Counted from the first letter of the stretch, positions 1-7,815 are shown. The stretch: DNA of 12,225 nucleotides from PCC-7336 sp039817825 (GCA_039817825.1 JBCBVA010000116.1:1-12225), one strand, 5' to 3'. The notes: generated by a model not told the origin, from the letters alone. Translations and numbers: made by a program.

Positions 1-1
1 T

Positions 2-346
2 GACAATCTGATTGGCAATGGTGGCTCCGATATACTCGTCGGCGGCTCGGGCCGTGATACCCTGGCCGGTGGCGGTGGTAGCGACATGTTCCGCTACGAG
101 TCTCTGGGCGAACTAGAGAGAACGAATGCTTCGGCCGATATCATCCAAAACTTCGATGTCAACGGCGATATGCTTGACGTCCGCGAGCTATTCGGTGCAG
201 GTGCAACGTTCAACAACAGCATTACGCTGGCTCAGCTGGGCCGCGACACGCTGGTGCTGGCTAGCGCTCCAGGTCAGGATTTCCGCGTGGCTAGACTGAT
301 CGGTGTCGATGCCGATACCGTTGATAGCTCCAACTTCATGATTTAA
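2..346 (+). CDS. RTX-type calcium-binding protein, C-terminal end (5' part outside window)
   Basis: The frame is open from the first bases of the window, so this is the C-terminal part of a longer protein; the ATG at 86 is internal. The first 30 or so residues are glycine-aspartate nonapeptide repeats (GGSGRDTLA and GGGGSDMF are two units), which in the RTX family bind calcium and form a beta roll after export. The rest, containing IIQNFDVNGDMLDVRELF and ending SSNFMI, matches the acidic, hydrophobic-ended tail that follows RTX repeats in cyanobacterial adhesins and hemolysin-like proteins and usually serves as the uncleaved type I secretion signal. Family assignment is firm. The substrate or activity lies in the missing N-terminal part and cannot be told. 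An intrinsic terminator follows 46 bases after the stop. Confidence 0.88.
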   Translation, partial: DNLIGNGGSDILVGGSGRDTLAGGGGSDMFRYESLGELERTNASADIIQNFDVNGDMLDVRELFGAGATFNNSITLAQLGRDTLVLASAPGQDFRVARLIGVDADTVDSSNFMI

Positions 347-392
347 GTCAACGATTGCGGGATCCATTGTCTCGCTTCACGAGCTATCCACA

Positions 393-421
393 AGCAGTCC
401 TGTAATGGGGCTGCTTTTTTT
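393..421 (+). terminator. Intrinsic terminator of the RTX gene
   Basis: AGCAGTCC (393-400) pairs with GGGCTGCT (408-415), giving an 8-bp stem with one G-T wobble and a 7-base loop. It runs straight into seven T residues (415-421). The T-tract lies on the plus-strand side only, so it serves the RTX gene and not the convergent aroB. Confidence 0.82.
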
Positions 422-505
422 GCACGAGGCGTGTGTTGGTAAGTCGTGAGTCTGTAATCTAGAGGCATTCGACTTATGTTTTGACTGTCATGATCGGCAT
501 TCCCG

Positions 506-1606
506 TCAGCCATGCATCGCTTGCAGAACTTGGCTGACATCGCGATCGCTGACATCGCTAGTAATCTCTACGTCACCCAACGTCTTGGGCAAGACAAATC
601 GTACCTTGCCAGACTTTACTTTCTTGTCACTGTGGGTCAGGTTCACCACAGTCGGTAGATCTAGGCCATCCGGCAGTACCACTGGCAAGCCGCACCTCAC
701 CATCAATTCCCGCTGGCGATCGACATTCTCGATATCCCACCAGCCCAAGTTGGCTGCAATTCGGGCAGCCGCTTCCATCCCCAACGCCACCCCTTCTCCG
801 TGGCGATACATGCGATATTGCGTCGCACTTTCAATCGCGTGCCCAATGGTATGGCCGTAATTCAAAATGGCTCGCAAGCCCCCTTCTTTCTCATCCCGCA
901 TCACCACATCGGCTTTGCAGCGGGCCGATTGTTCGATCGCGTGAAACAGAGCATCGGTATCGAATCCGCGATAGCTCTTGAGCTGGCGTTGAGTCTCCAA
1001 AAACTCGAACAACTCCGGCATGCGAATCACACCGTACTTGATCACTTCCGCCATCGCCGCCCGAAATTCCCGTGCAGGCAGAGTAGCCAAGGTCGACGGA
1101 TCGATCCACACCAGTCGAGGTTGATGGAATGCCCCGATTAAATTTTTCCCCCCCGGATGATTCACCCCAGTCTTGCCACCAATGGCTGCATCCACCATCG
1201 CCAGCAATGTAGTGGGTACTTGCACCACATTCATCCCTCGCATCCAGGTGGCTGCCGCAAAGCCAGCCATATCTCCCACAACACCGCCACCCAGCGCCAC
1301 GATTGTGGACGATCGCTCCAGCCCAGCATCGTAAGCTGCGTCGTGAATTTTGAGCAGGGTGCGAGGGGTTTTAAAGCGCTCTCCAGCCGGAATGCTGCAA
1401 GATGCAGTCGTAAAACCTGCCGTTTCCAAGCCCTTGAGGACTGTGGCTCCGTAATGCTTGAAGATGACGGGGTTGCTAACAACTAACACTTTGCCTCGCA
1501 ACCCACGGTCGGCCATGCCGCTTCCCAAACCGCCAAGGCTATCGGCAGCGATGGTGATGTCGTAGGAGGTAGTGGGCAGGGTGAGGGGAATGGTGACAGC
1601 AGGCAT
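506..1606 (-). CDS. aroB: 3-dehydroquinate synthase
   Basis: Converts DAHP to 3-dehydroquinate, the second step of the shikimate pathway leading to aromatic amino acids, quinones and related compounds. It is a soluble NAD- and metal-dependent enzyme. The protein has 366 residues, the normal family length. The NAD-binding segment GGGVVGDMAGFAAAT is at about 106-120, followed by the substrate-site stretches GGKTGVNHPGGKNLIGAFHQ (143-162) and MAEVIKYG (185-192). By family knowledge the metal ligands correspond to Glu187, His252 in GHTIGH and His269 in RHGEG; all are present. The ATG start at 1606 fits the usual N-terminus, but no clear Shine-Dalgarno sequence precedes it. It is divergent from the Tab2-like gene and convergent with the RTX gene. 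Nothing suggests an operon with other aro genes. Confidence 0.97.
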   Translation of the reverse strand: MPAVTIPLTLPTTSYDITIAADSLGGLGSGMADRGLRGKVLVVSNPVIFKHYGATVLKGLETAGFTTASCSIPAGERFKTPRTLLKIHDAAYDAGLERSSTIVALGGGVVGDMAGFAAATWMRGMNVVQVPTTLLAMVDAAIGGKTGVNHPGGKNLIGAFHQPRLVWIDPSTLATLPAREFRAAMAEVIKYGVIRMPELFEFLETQRQLKSYRGFDTDALFHAIEQSARCKADVVMRDEKEGGLRAILNYGHTIGHAIESATQYRMYRHGEGVALGMEAAARIAANLGWWDIENVDRQRELMVRCGLPVVLPDGLDLPTVVNLTHSDKKVKSGKVRFVLPKTLGDVEITSDVSDRDVSQVLQAMHG

Positions 1607-1812
1607 GGAGAGAATCGAAGTTACGGTAAAGGGGTGGAGTTCAGTTGAAGGCGGTCCCAGTCGCTGTGCTGGGCAGCATCAACTAGGCTAACTGGGTGGC
1701 TACCGTTTGCCTAGCGTTAGCGATCGCCAATCGGGCAACCCCTGCCCGAGCTTGGCAGGTGGTCTCCACTCTGAAAGACCCAACGGATGTCCGTGTGTTT
1801 GGAGTGCCTGAA

Positions 1813-2661
1813 GTGAGTCGATCGCCCCAGTCTTCCCCGACCTGGCAGGTTGATTTTTATCGATGTCCGCTGACCGATGAATCCGGTCAGGTGCTATGGG
1901 CATTGGTGGCCTGTAGCTCTGACGGAACCTTTGAAAAAGTTGCGTTGTGTCCGCAACATCAAGCGGATTCCAAATGGATTGGAGATCGCCTGCAGCAATG
2001 GTTTCGCGAGAGTTCAATTCCTGCCAGCGTGCAAGTATTTCGCCCGCAATCCCTGGCCATGATTACCCAAGCCTGCGAACGTTTGTCTGTTGCAGTTAAC
2101 CCCACTCGCCGCACATCAATCCTCAAACAGCGCCTGCAAGTTCAAGCCCAGCTTTACCCACAACTAGAGGGATATACGCAAGAAGCCTACGACCCGATCA
2201 CCATTGAGTCTGCACCTCCCGAAGCCATACCCGAAGAATTTCAGGGCGATCGCTGGCAGTTTGCCGCGCTGTCGCGCTCGGATCTCCTCGCCCTGAGCGA
2301 ACGAGTGATTCCGGTCAAAGATTGCGCTCTACTGGCAAACCTGCTGAGCATTGCTCCAGACGCATCGGTTCCGGGGGTGATTGTCTACGGCGATCGCCGT
2401 TCCCTAGCGTTGGCTCAGTGGTTGCAGGCGGCGAAGCCGATCTCTCTCGCCTTTGTGTCCGGCGACCCTCATGGCATCATTTTGGAGGCGGGATTGAGCG
2501 ATCGCTGGGTAATGGCGACGTTCACTGACACAACGGTGTTGGAGGCTGCATCGAAATTCGAGCACCGCAAGACAGCGGCCAATGGTACTCACTTCTTACT
2601 CGTGATGCCGGATGATTCTGGGACAACCACTACGGGATTATGGATATTGGCTGACGAGTAA
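1813..2661 (+). CDS. Tab2/Atab2-family RNA-binding protein (DUF1092)
   Basis: Family members in algae and plants (Tab2, ATAB2) bind RNA and promote translation of photosystem mRNAs such as psaB; the cyanobacterial homologues are presumed to act in photosystem biogenesis. The conserved blocks are in order: WQVDFYRCPL near the N-terminus, then LCPQHQADSKWIGDRL, a VFRPQSLAMITQACERL helix with NPTRRT behind it, GDRWQF in the middle, and the GLWIL end. The frame is open back to a GTG at 1696 (321 codons). I prefer the GTG at 1813 because GGAG lies 8 bases ahead of it and the homology begins about ten residues later, giving 282 residues, nearer what I recall for the family. The upstream 39 codons would be a low-homology extension. 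Start choice is uncertain; family identity is good. Confidence 0.85.
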   Translation: MSRSPQSSPTWQVDFYRCPLTDESGQVLWALVACSSDGTFEKVALCPQHQADSKWIGDRLQQWFRESSIPASVQVFRPQSLAMITQACERLSVAVNPTRRTSILKQRLQVQAQLYPQLEGYTQEAYDPITIESAPPEAIPEEFQGDRWQFAALSRSDLLALSERVIPVKDCALLANLLSIAPDASVPGVIVYGDRRSLALAQWLQAAKPISLAFVSGDPHGIILEAGLSDRWVMATFTDTTVLEAASKFEHRKTAANGTHFLLVMPDDSGTTTTGLWILADE

Positions 2662-2842
2662 CCTGTTTGATCAACCCCCAATCCAGCGCTCCCTGAGCGG
2701 TCTTGTAGAAGAATTCTGTGTGACGATAATTTGGGCAAACATAAATGTCAAACACTAGGCGTTTTTCAACATCAAACATTGCCTGGAGCAGCCCTCTGTT
2801 GTTGTCTTGAGAGTCGAACTTATACTCTTTCAAATATGTCAA
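2630..2842 (-). pseudogene. Orphan 70-codon reading frame, possible gene remnant
   Basis: An open minus-strand frame runs from a stop at 2855-2857 to 2630, with only a TTG (2840-2842) as possible start. Its last 32 bases overlap the 3' end of the Tab2-like gene. The translation looks protein-like rather than random, with few rare residues and alternating hydrophobic and aromatic stretches such as FDVEKRLVFDIYVCPNYRH. Its codons are more AT-rich than those of the neighbours. I do not recognise a family with confidence. The strand-like DVxxRLVFD pattern faintly recalls IS4-type transposase cores, but the DDE residues cannot be checked in so short a piece. No ATG and no ribosome binding site are seen, so a decayed fragment is the likeliest reading; a chance open frame cannot be excluded. 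Confidence 0.28.
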
Positions 2843-2936
2843 CTCAGTTTGGCATCATAGACACTGCATTGGTAGACATCCCAAATATTTTTCTAAGTCA
2901 AACCGTTGCGAAATCAACGATACTCAAGCAATCCTA

Positions 2937-3455
2937 TTAGTGGGCTCTAGCGTAGAGCTTCCCCCGCCGTCTCCAAGTGACGATCCACAGCCTTAATCCT
3001 CCCGCCAGCCCCGAAAGATAGGACGCAGTGTGAGCCCATAGATTAACCAGATACGCAACATGTTTTTGAGGAGGAATTTGAGAAGCAATGGGTTCTAAGA
3101 GAAAAACAGCCCCAGTGCTAGCCAGCACAAACCCAACTGCCCCTGCCAGTATTGCGACACCCAACATTCCACACAGCAGATATCCAATCGATCGCAGCAG
3201 TTGAGAGATTGTTAGCTTGGGACGCTTGCCAAACCGCGCCGTGATCGCCAGACCAGTTCCCAACAGCAGTCCCACCCACCAAGTTGCGACAATCCCCCAG
3301 ACCAAGCCAACTACGGTTGGAGAATTAGAGTTGATGAGGGGAGAATGGCCAATCGTAAAGTATTCAATACAAATCCTGGCAGTTATTTGGTCGTGGATCG
3401 CTCCATAGGCGATCGCAACGATAATGGATACACCAATAATTCCAATCGATTGCAT
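2937..3455 (-). CDS. Conserved four-helix membrane protein of unknown function
   Basis: The protein has 172 residues from the ATG at 3455. Four hydrophobic segments are visible at about residues 1-20 (SIGIIGVSIIVAIAYG), 48-72 (VVGLVWGIVATWWVGLLLG), 87-120 (a long double-glycine-rich stretch) and 132-160. The tail WRRRGKLYARAH is basic, suggesting a cytoplasmic C-terminus. Just after helix 1 is the polar motif AIHDQITARICIEYFTIGH, which I recall as conserved in a family of uncharacterised bacterial membrane proteins. The frame can be extended to a TTG at 3539, but a stop lies immediately before that codon and the extension would include the hairpin terminator at 3495-3520, so the ATG is preferred. 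It lies downstream of the chelatase gene on the same strand but is separated from it by that terminator. Function is unknown. Confidence 0.72.
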   Translation of the reverse strand: MQSIGIIGVSIIVAIAYGAIHDQITARICIEYFTIGHSPLINSNSPTVVGLVWGIVATWWVGLLLGTGLAITARFGKRPKLTISQLLRSIGYLLCGMLGVAILAGAVGFVLASTGAVFLLEPIASQIPPQKHVAYLVNLWAHTASYLSGLAGGLRLWIVTWRRRGKLYARAH

Positions 3456-3494
3456 GAGGCCAGTTGCCAAATCAGTACGGTAAGGCCCAAATAA

Positions 3495-3520
3495 ATCCCT
3501 CGCTGATTGCAGCGAGGGAT
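3495..3520 (-). terminator. Hairpin terminator downstream of the chelatase-like gene
   Basis: A perfect 11-bp inverted repeat (3495-3505 with 3510-3520, core CCCTCGCTG/CAGCGAGGG) has a 4-base loop. Read on the minus strand it is followed by the T-rich TTATTTGG; on the plus strand no T-tract follows. It therefore fits an intrinsic terminator for the gene ending at 3601 and lies just ahead of the membrane protein start. Confidence 0.65.
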
Positions 3521-3600
3521 GGTACAAACTATTGCACAATCAATCTGTTTCGAACTCTTTTGAGCGCACAAAGCACAAAAGCCCGAAGCACAACAGATCG

Positions 3601-4842
3601 TTAGTGATGGTGGTGACCATTGTGGTGATGGTGGTCGTGACGGCGCTTTTTGTGTGAGTGGCCGTGGTCGTGAGAACGATCGTTTCCGTGGGAATGCCCG
3701 CTTCCGTGGGAATGAGAATGCCCGTGTGAGTGACCGTGATGGGAGTGCCCCTTTTGGAGATGTGGGGCAAGGCGATCGCAGATATCTTGGTTGCGATTGG
3801 GTTGGGTTCCTGCCGGCGGAATCACTGCTGGAATATCGGCGCTATCCATTTGCGGCAATTCTGCGATTTCGGCAATCAGCGGATCGAGCCAACCTGCACA
3901 CAACTCCAAGAAGCCGGGATCGTCATTCAAGCAATCCACATGTAGGCACTCCACCTGCAAGCGCAGCTTGCTGATGCTATAGGCCACATCCAGCATGGTT
4001 TCGTGGTTTTCGGTCACAAACCCAATGGGCACAAACACCAGCGCCTTAGCCCCCATCGTCAGTAGATTCTGAGCTGCTAAATCCACATCGGGTGTCGTCC
4101 ACTGGCCGGGGGTTTGGTGGTTCATCCAGCCAATGGAGATGAGTGGATAGCGGTTGATCAGGCGATCGCGAACTCCGCGATACAAGTCCTCGCTGTCCCG
4201 AATCCCCCCTTCAAAGCCCTTGTTATCCATCGGGCACCCGTGGTTCATCAACACGATGCCAATTTGGGAGGGGGCGCAGGAGGTCTCCAAGGTGCTCAAT
4301 CGAGCTTCAATATGGTCGGCAACCCGTTGTTGATAGTCCGGCAGATGACCAAAGCTGGGCAAATAGCGCATGTCCTTGAGCCAATCGGCATCGTCTCCCA
4401 AGGCCTCGTTAATCTGCTGCAAAGCCAGCCCACAGGTGTAGATGGAATCCACCACCAGCAGTGGGAAAATCACCAGCTTTTCAAACCCTTTTTCGCGGAT
4501 GGTTTGCAGCACTTGATGGGGAAGATAGGACTCGCAGAAGTTAAATGCAGTAAACACCTCCACCCGGTCGCCGTAACGCCGTTGCAGGGCTTTCTCCAGG
4601 CCGGTTCGCTGAGCGTGAAAAATTTCGTTGTGGGGGGACTGATAATTATCTTGCTGGGACCATTCGCGGCGATCGAACACCTCTAGGGCCTTGGCAATCC
4701 AGGGAATCGTGAAGTCAGGGAACTTGATGAATTTAGACGCTAGCAGTCGGAGGGCACGTTCGTTGTAGTCGGCAAAATCTTCGTAGGTTTCAACCTCGCC
4801 ATATCCGCACAACAAGACTGCGACTTTCTGAGGATGCGACAT
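3601..4842 (-). CDS. Ferrochelatase-like protein with histidine-rich C-terminal tail
   Basis: Class II chelatase fold, related to ferrochelatase (HemH), which inserts ferrous iron into a porphyrin. From the ATG at 4842 it has 413 residues; a TTG at 4905 would add 21 residues with no homology. The N-terminal half begins KVAVLLCGYGEVETYEDF. The second half has VLMNHGCP with His201, and PIGFVTENHETMLDVAY with Glu281; these align with the catalytic His and Glu of ferrochelatases (His183 and Glu264 in Bacillus subtilis). The last 48 residues (366-413) contain 23 histidines in HSH, HGH and HHHH runs, encoded at 3604-3747. Such tails occur on metal-handling proteins such as HypB and CbiX and bind nickel, cobalt or zinc, suggesting metal storage or delivery to the active site. 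The true metal and tetrapyrrole are unknown. It may be a paralogue of the main hemH rather than hemH itself, because cyanobacterial HemH normally ends in a hydrophobic CAB-like segment that is absent here. Confidence 0.82.
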   Translation of the reverse strand: MSHPQKVAVLLCGYGEVETYEDFADYNERALRLLASKFIKFPDFTIPWIAKALEVFDRREWSQQDNYQSPHNEIFHAQRTGLEKALQRRYGDRVEVFTAFNFCESYLPHQVLQTIREKGFEKLVIFPLLVVDSIYTCGLALQQINEALGDDADWLKDMRYLPSFGHLPDYQQRVADHIEARLSTLETSCAPSQIGIVLMNHGCPMDNKGFEGGIRDSEDLYRGVRDRLINRYPLISIGWMNHQTPGQWTTPDVDLAAQNLLTMGAKALVFVPIGFVTENHETMLDVAYSISKLRLQVECLHVDCLNDDPGFLELCAGWLDPLIAEIAELPQMDSADIPAVIPPAGTQPNRNQDICDRLAPHLQKGHSHHGHSHGHSHSHGSGHSHGNDRSHDHGHSHKKRRHDHHHHNGHHHH

Positions 4843-4864
4843 AAGTATATTCGGGCTATTGCCA

Positions 4865-4896
4865 TCGTCCCCGCAGACAATCGTCCCCGCAGACAA
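4865..4896. repeat. Perfect tandem duplication, 16 bp x 2
   Basis: TCGTCCCCGCAGACAA occurs at 4865-4880 and again without a gap at 4881-4896, in the leader or promoter of the chelatase-like gene, 23 to 54 bases upstream of its ATG. The copies are identical, so the duplication is recent or maintained. Confidence 0.95.
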
Positions 4897-4959
4897 CCCA
4901 CCCAAACTCCATGTAAGAGTGCAATGACCGAAACGCCCCCGCTCTGTAGACTACCGAAG

Positions 4960-4986
4960 CTGTGAAGTACTCCTTCTGTGAAGTAC
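4960..4986. repeat. Direct repeat CTGTGAAGTAC x 2, 16-bp period
   Basis: CTGTGAAGTAC is at 4960-4970 and 4976-4986. The start-to-start distance is 16 bases, about one and a half helical turns, in the same divergent region as the other 16-bp duplication but with unrelated sequence. It could be paired protein sites or slippage products. Confidence 0.85.
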
Positions 4987-5310
4987 CCAGGCAGCCGGCC
5001 ATCCGATCGAGAGGACGCTCCCATCTGGCGCAATCCTATGCTCAGTAACCCTCTTAGGGGGACATTCTTCGTGATTCCACAACGCAATGTGGTAGTGCGT
5101 AAGGAAGGGAAATGAAAAGTTGCACTACGATTCATATGTGGGCTGCGGGAATTTCAATATCGAGTCTTCAGTCGAATGACTGGCCAATCTGGGAGCAATA
5201 GCAGCTCCATTGCAACGTTAGGTCGGTCGCTACCGGCGAGATCGGTCTGGTGCTAGAGCGATTTTGGGAGACAGCGATATGGGAATCGCAATTACGTGTG
5301 GGGTTATGAT

Positions 5311-5910
5311 GTGAAACGCCGAATTATTGGATTGACTGGGGGCATTGCGACCGGAAAATCTACTGTGGCCGGATGGCTGGTGGAATGGGGAATTCCTGTG
5401 GCCGATGCCGATGTGCTAGCACGAGAGGCCGTGCGGCCCGGTACCCAGATTCTGCAGCAAATTCGCGATCGCTATGGCTCGGGTATCCTCGATGATTTAG
5501 GCCAGCTCAATCGCAAGATGCTGGGGGCCATTGTGTTTGATTCTCCAGAAGAGCGAGCGTGGCTGGAGGCCAAAATTCATCCGTTTGTGCGCCTCCAATT
5601 AGAGTTATTTATCGCTCAACTTCCGCCCGGTGCAACGGCGGCCATTGTCGTTCCGCTGCTGTTCGAGTCTGGCATGACCGATCTAGTGGATGAGCTATGG
5701 ACTGTCATCTGCTCTCCCCAACGGCAGCGCGATCGCCTCATGCAGCGGGACAGTCTATCGATTGCTGAAGCCCAGGCTAGGATTGGCAGCCAGTGGCCCC
5801 TATCGAAAAAAGCAATTCACAGTGATGTCGTTATCGATAACAGCGGCGACTTATCCCGCACTTACCACCAAACTCTCGACGCACTTGAACCAGAGTTGGT
5901 GACTAGCTGA
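5311..5910 (+). CDS. coaE: Dephospho-CoA kinase
   Basis: Phosphorylates the 3'-hydroxyl of dephospho-CoA with ATP, the final step of coenzyme A synthesis, in the cytoplasm. The Walker A motif GGIATGKS lies at residues 10-17 counted from the GTG at 5311, followed by the DADVLAREAV substrate motif at about 32-41, the HPFV segment near 90 and the VPLLFE motif near 114-119. The frame extends to another GTG at 5296, but starting at 5311 gives the family-typical opening (M)KRRIIGLTGG and places GGGG (5300-5303) 7 bases ahead; length is then 199 residues, normal for the family. It is convergent with purK, leaving only 59 bases between the stops. It stands alone as a transcription unit as far as can be seen. 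Confidence 0.95.
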   Translation: MKRRIIGLTGGIATGKSTVAGWLVEWGIPVADADVLAREAVRPGTQILQQIRDRYGSGILDDLGQLNRKMLGAIVFDSPEERAWLEAKIHPFVRLQLELFIAQLPPGATAAIVVPLLFESGMTDLVDELWTVICSPQRQRDRLMQRDSLSIAEAQARIGSQWPLSKKAIHSDVVIDNSGDLSRTYHQTLDALEPELVTS

Positions 5911-5969
5911 ATGGAATCTGCGTAGTTATGCTTCGACCACTGTTTGTTGAGGGGAACGTCAGTAGCAAC

Positions 5970-7127
5970 TCAGACGTCTAAAGACTGTCTGGCTCTCTCG
6001 GCCCGCTCGATCGCCAACTCAGGCGTATCGGCGATCGCGTTCACATGTCCCAACTTGCGCCCCAGTCGATTGTCCGCCTTGCCATACCAATGCAAGTAGG
6101 TATCGGGCTCCTGCAACACGCCCGCCAGCAGAATTCCCCGACAATCACTGTCTCGCGTCCCCAACACATTAGCCATAACCACACTGGGAGCCAGTAACTC
6201 GGTGGAGCCGAGGGGTAAATCGAGTACCGCCCGCACATGTTGTTCGAACTGGCTGGTGACGCATCCATTCAAAGTGTAGTGGCCGGAATTGTGGGGGCGG
6301 GGGGCCAACTCGTTTACTAGCACATCCCCCGATTCCGTTAGGAATAGCTCGACACCCACCACACCTACCGATTCCACCGCCTGGACCGCCGCGATCGCCA
6401 CAGCTTCCGCTTCCTGGCGCAGCTCTTGGGGAATGGGGGCCGGAGTAATCGTGCGATCGCAGACGTAATTCTTCTGGACGGTTTCCGTCACTGGGTAACA
6501 CACACAATCCCCATTGCGACGCCGAGCCACCATCACCGCCAGCTCCCGCTCGAACGGAATGAACTCCTCCACCATCAAGGTGTCTGCCGCTTCGCTGCCA
6601 TCCAGACAAAACATCTGCCAAATGCTCTCTAGCTCGTCGGGTTTGCGAGCGATCGCCGTACCGTGACCGTCGTACCCTAGCCGCCGAGTTTTGACTACCA
6701 GCGGCCCATCCCATTCCCGCTGCGTACTCTTCAACCCTGCCAAGGACTCAATCGCTCGAAACGTTGGCACCGGCAATCCCGCCTGCAGCAGGTGACTGCG
6801 CTGCCGCCACTTGTCTTGAATCAATTCCAGCGTTGCGCCAGAAGGCCAAACGCTGTGTCCCTGCTGGGTCAGCCAACTGAGGTCTGCGGCAGCAACAAAC
6901 TCGTGCTCCAACGTCACCACATCAACGGTTTTAGCCCATGCCTCCAGGTCATCGCGCTCTGTCCACTTGCCCACAAACACCTGACTGACAGGTGCTGCAG
7001 GGCAGTCATCGCTGGGGTGTAAGACCGAAACCCGGATTCCCAAAGGGGCAGCGGCGATCGCCGTCATGCGTGCAAGCTGGCCGCCGCCAATAATACCGAG
7101 GGTGAGAGGAAGGGATGCTGAAGCCAT
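5970..7127 (-). CDS. purK: N5-carboxyaminoimidazole ribonucleotide synthase
   Basis: ATP-grasp enzyme of de novo purine synthesis that joins bicarbonate to AIR, giving N5-CAIR for PurE. The protein has 385 residues, normal length. The N-terminal preATP-grasp domain opens with LGIIGGGQLARM (10-21). The ATP-grasp core includes VVKTRRLGYDGHG (144-156), the FIPFERELAV strand (189-198) and the metal/substrate end motif NELAPRPHNSGHYT (272-285). A C-terminal beta domain follows to the SLDV end. The ATG at 7127 is the only sensible start; no clear Shine-Dalgarno is seen. purE is not adjacent in this window. rnpB lies 164 bases upstream on the same strand. Confidence 0.97.
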   Translation of the reverse strand: MASASLPLTLGIIGGGQLARMTAIAAAPLGIRVSVLHPSDDCPAAPVSQVFVGKWTERDDLEAWAKTVDVVTLEHEFVAAADLSWLTQQGHSVWPSGATLELIQDKWRQRSHLLQAGLPVPTFRAIESLAGLKSTQREWDGPLVVKTRRLGYDGHGTAIARKPDELESIWQMFCLDGSEAADTLMVEEFIPFERELAVMVARRRNGDCVCYPVTETVQKNYVCDRTITPAPIPQELRQEAEAVAIAAVQAVESVGVVGVELFLTESGDVLVNELAPRPHNSGHYTLNGCVTSQFEQHVRAVLDLPLGSTELLAPSVVMANVLGTRDSDCRGILLAGVLQEPDTYLHWYGKADNRLGRKLGHVNAIADTPELAIERAERARQSLDV

Positions 7128-7290
7128 ACAGGAGACACATCAATCAACGAAGTAAGTCAAGCTGCACCACAGCTCTACAGTTGCATTCCAAGCTTGGGGG
7201 AAATTGATTCGCCCTATGCACCAGGCTGACTGCAACATCGTTGTCTGAGATGACACGCCCCAGAATAGGCCTGGCAGGAAACACAAAAAC

Positions 7291-7741
7291 AGGAAAAGGC
7301 GGACATAAGCCGGGTTCTGTTACTACAGCATGCTGCAGCGGCAATCATCTATCTGGGATGGCCATTGCTGACCACCTCTGGCGGCGCACCTCAGCTACCC
7401 ACACCTCCGAAAAGATATCAGTAGCCCAACAGTCAGGGACGAAGAACAGCCACGATCCTGCTGCTGCGGCCTTGCTCCCCACCGGGGTTTACCGAGCCAA
7501 TGCCTCTCGACATTGCTGGTGGGCTCTTACATTAAGCTTGCGCCCCACCTTTGCACCCTTACCTGTGCATGTATCTCTCCCAGAGGAGAAATACAGCCAT
7601 CGGCGGTATGTTTCTGTGGCACTATCCTCACGGTCACCCGCACTGGAAGTTTCTCCAGCGGTGCGTTCTTCTGGGAGCCCGGACTTTCCTCATCTAGTTA
7701 CCTAGACGCGATCGCCTCGCCTCCTTTTCCTACCTCTACTC
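7291..7741 (-). ncRNA. rnpB: RNase P RNA, bacterial A type
   Basis: Catalytic RNA of RNase P, which removes 5' leaders from tRNA precursors. Read on the minus strand, the hallmark segments appear in order: GAGGAAAGTCCGGGCTCCC (complement of 7673-7691), AGTGCCACAGAAACATACCG (just below 7623), the GGCTCGGTAAACCCCGGTGG stretch (within 7469-7499), and the closing ACAGAACCCGGCTTA (7306-7320). The terminal stem P1 is visible as AGGAAAAGG (5' side, 7731-7723) with CCTTTTCCT (3' side, 7299-7291). The 3' end is followed on the minus strand by TGTTTTTGTGTTT, a probable termination tract. The exact 5' end is not determinable; I placed it about 10 bases before P1. A HIP1 palindrome (7708-7715) lies in the 5' hairpin region. 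Confidence 0.95.
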
Positions 7742-7773
7742 TACTGGCGGATACTCGGAAGGCCCTTCGAGAG

Positions 7774-7815
7774 ATCTAGAATTGCGCGAGCTAGACGTCC
7801 ACAATCTAGAATCGC
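7774..7815. repeat. Direct repeat ATCTAGAATYGC x 2 upstream of rnpB
   Basis: ATCTAGAATTGC (7774-7785) and ATCTAGAATCGC (7804-7815) differ at one base and are 30 bases apart, about three helical turns. They lie about 30-75 bases upstream of the rnpB 5' end, where a promoter or activator site would be expected. No function can be shown from sequence. Confidence 0.6.

Larger units (their letters stand above)
4843..5310. other. Non-coding divergent region between the chelatase-like gene and coaE
   Basis: There is no convincing gene in these 468 bases; the open frames across it have unconserved, arginine/serine-rich translations. It holds two direct repeats with a 16-bp period (4865-4896 and 4960-4986) and a small hairpin CCACA/TGTGG near 5076-5091. 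It must contain the promoters of both divergent genes, but I see no clear -35/-10 pair. Confidence 0.6.

Noticed and set aside
585..1486. Several plus-strand frames of 90-113 codons within aroB
   Set aside because: All are antisense to aroB, and their translations are rich in Ser/Arg/His/Cys without conserved features.
2731..2940. 69-codon plus-strand frame after the Tab2-like gene
   Set aside because: No start context, no motif, and it overlaps the more protein-like minus-strand frame; it is probably chance.
3456..3539. 28-residue N-terminal extension of the membrane protein from a TTG
   Set aside because: It would be translated through a perfect hairpin that fits a terminator, starts right after a stop codon, and the ATG at 3455 gives a normal membrane protein start.
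4114..4686. 190-codon plus-strand frame inside the chelatase-like gene
   Set aside because: It is antisense to a strongly conserved coding region and has no recognisable motif or ribosome binding site.
4740..5135. 131-codon minus-strand frame across the chelatase start and its upstream region
   Set aside because: It runs out of frame through the conserved chelatase N-terminus and through direct repeats, and gives a low-complexity Arg/Ser/Leu peptide.
6169..6714. 181-codon minus-strand frame within purK
   Set aside because: It is an alternate frame of purK with a glycine/arginine-rich, unconserved translation.
7241..7705. 154-codon plus-strand frame across rnpB
   Set aside because: The DNA is explained by RNase P RNA on the other strand; the peptide is serine/proline-rich with no homology signal.
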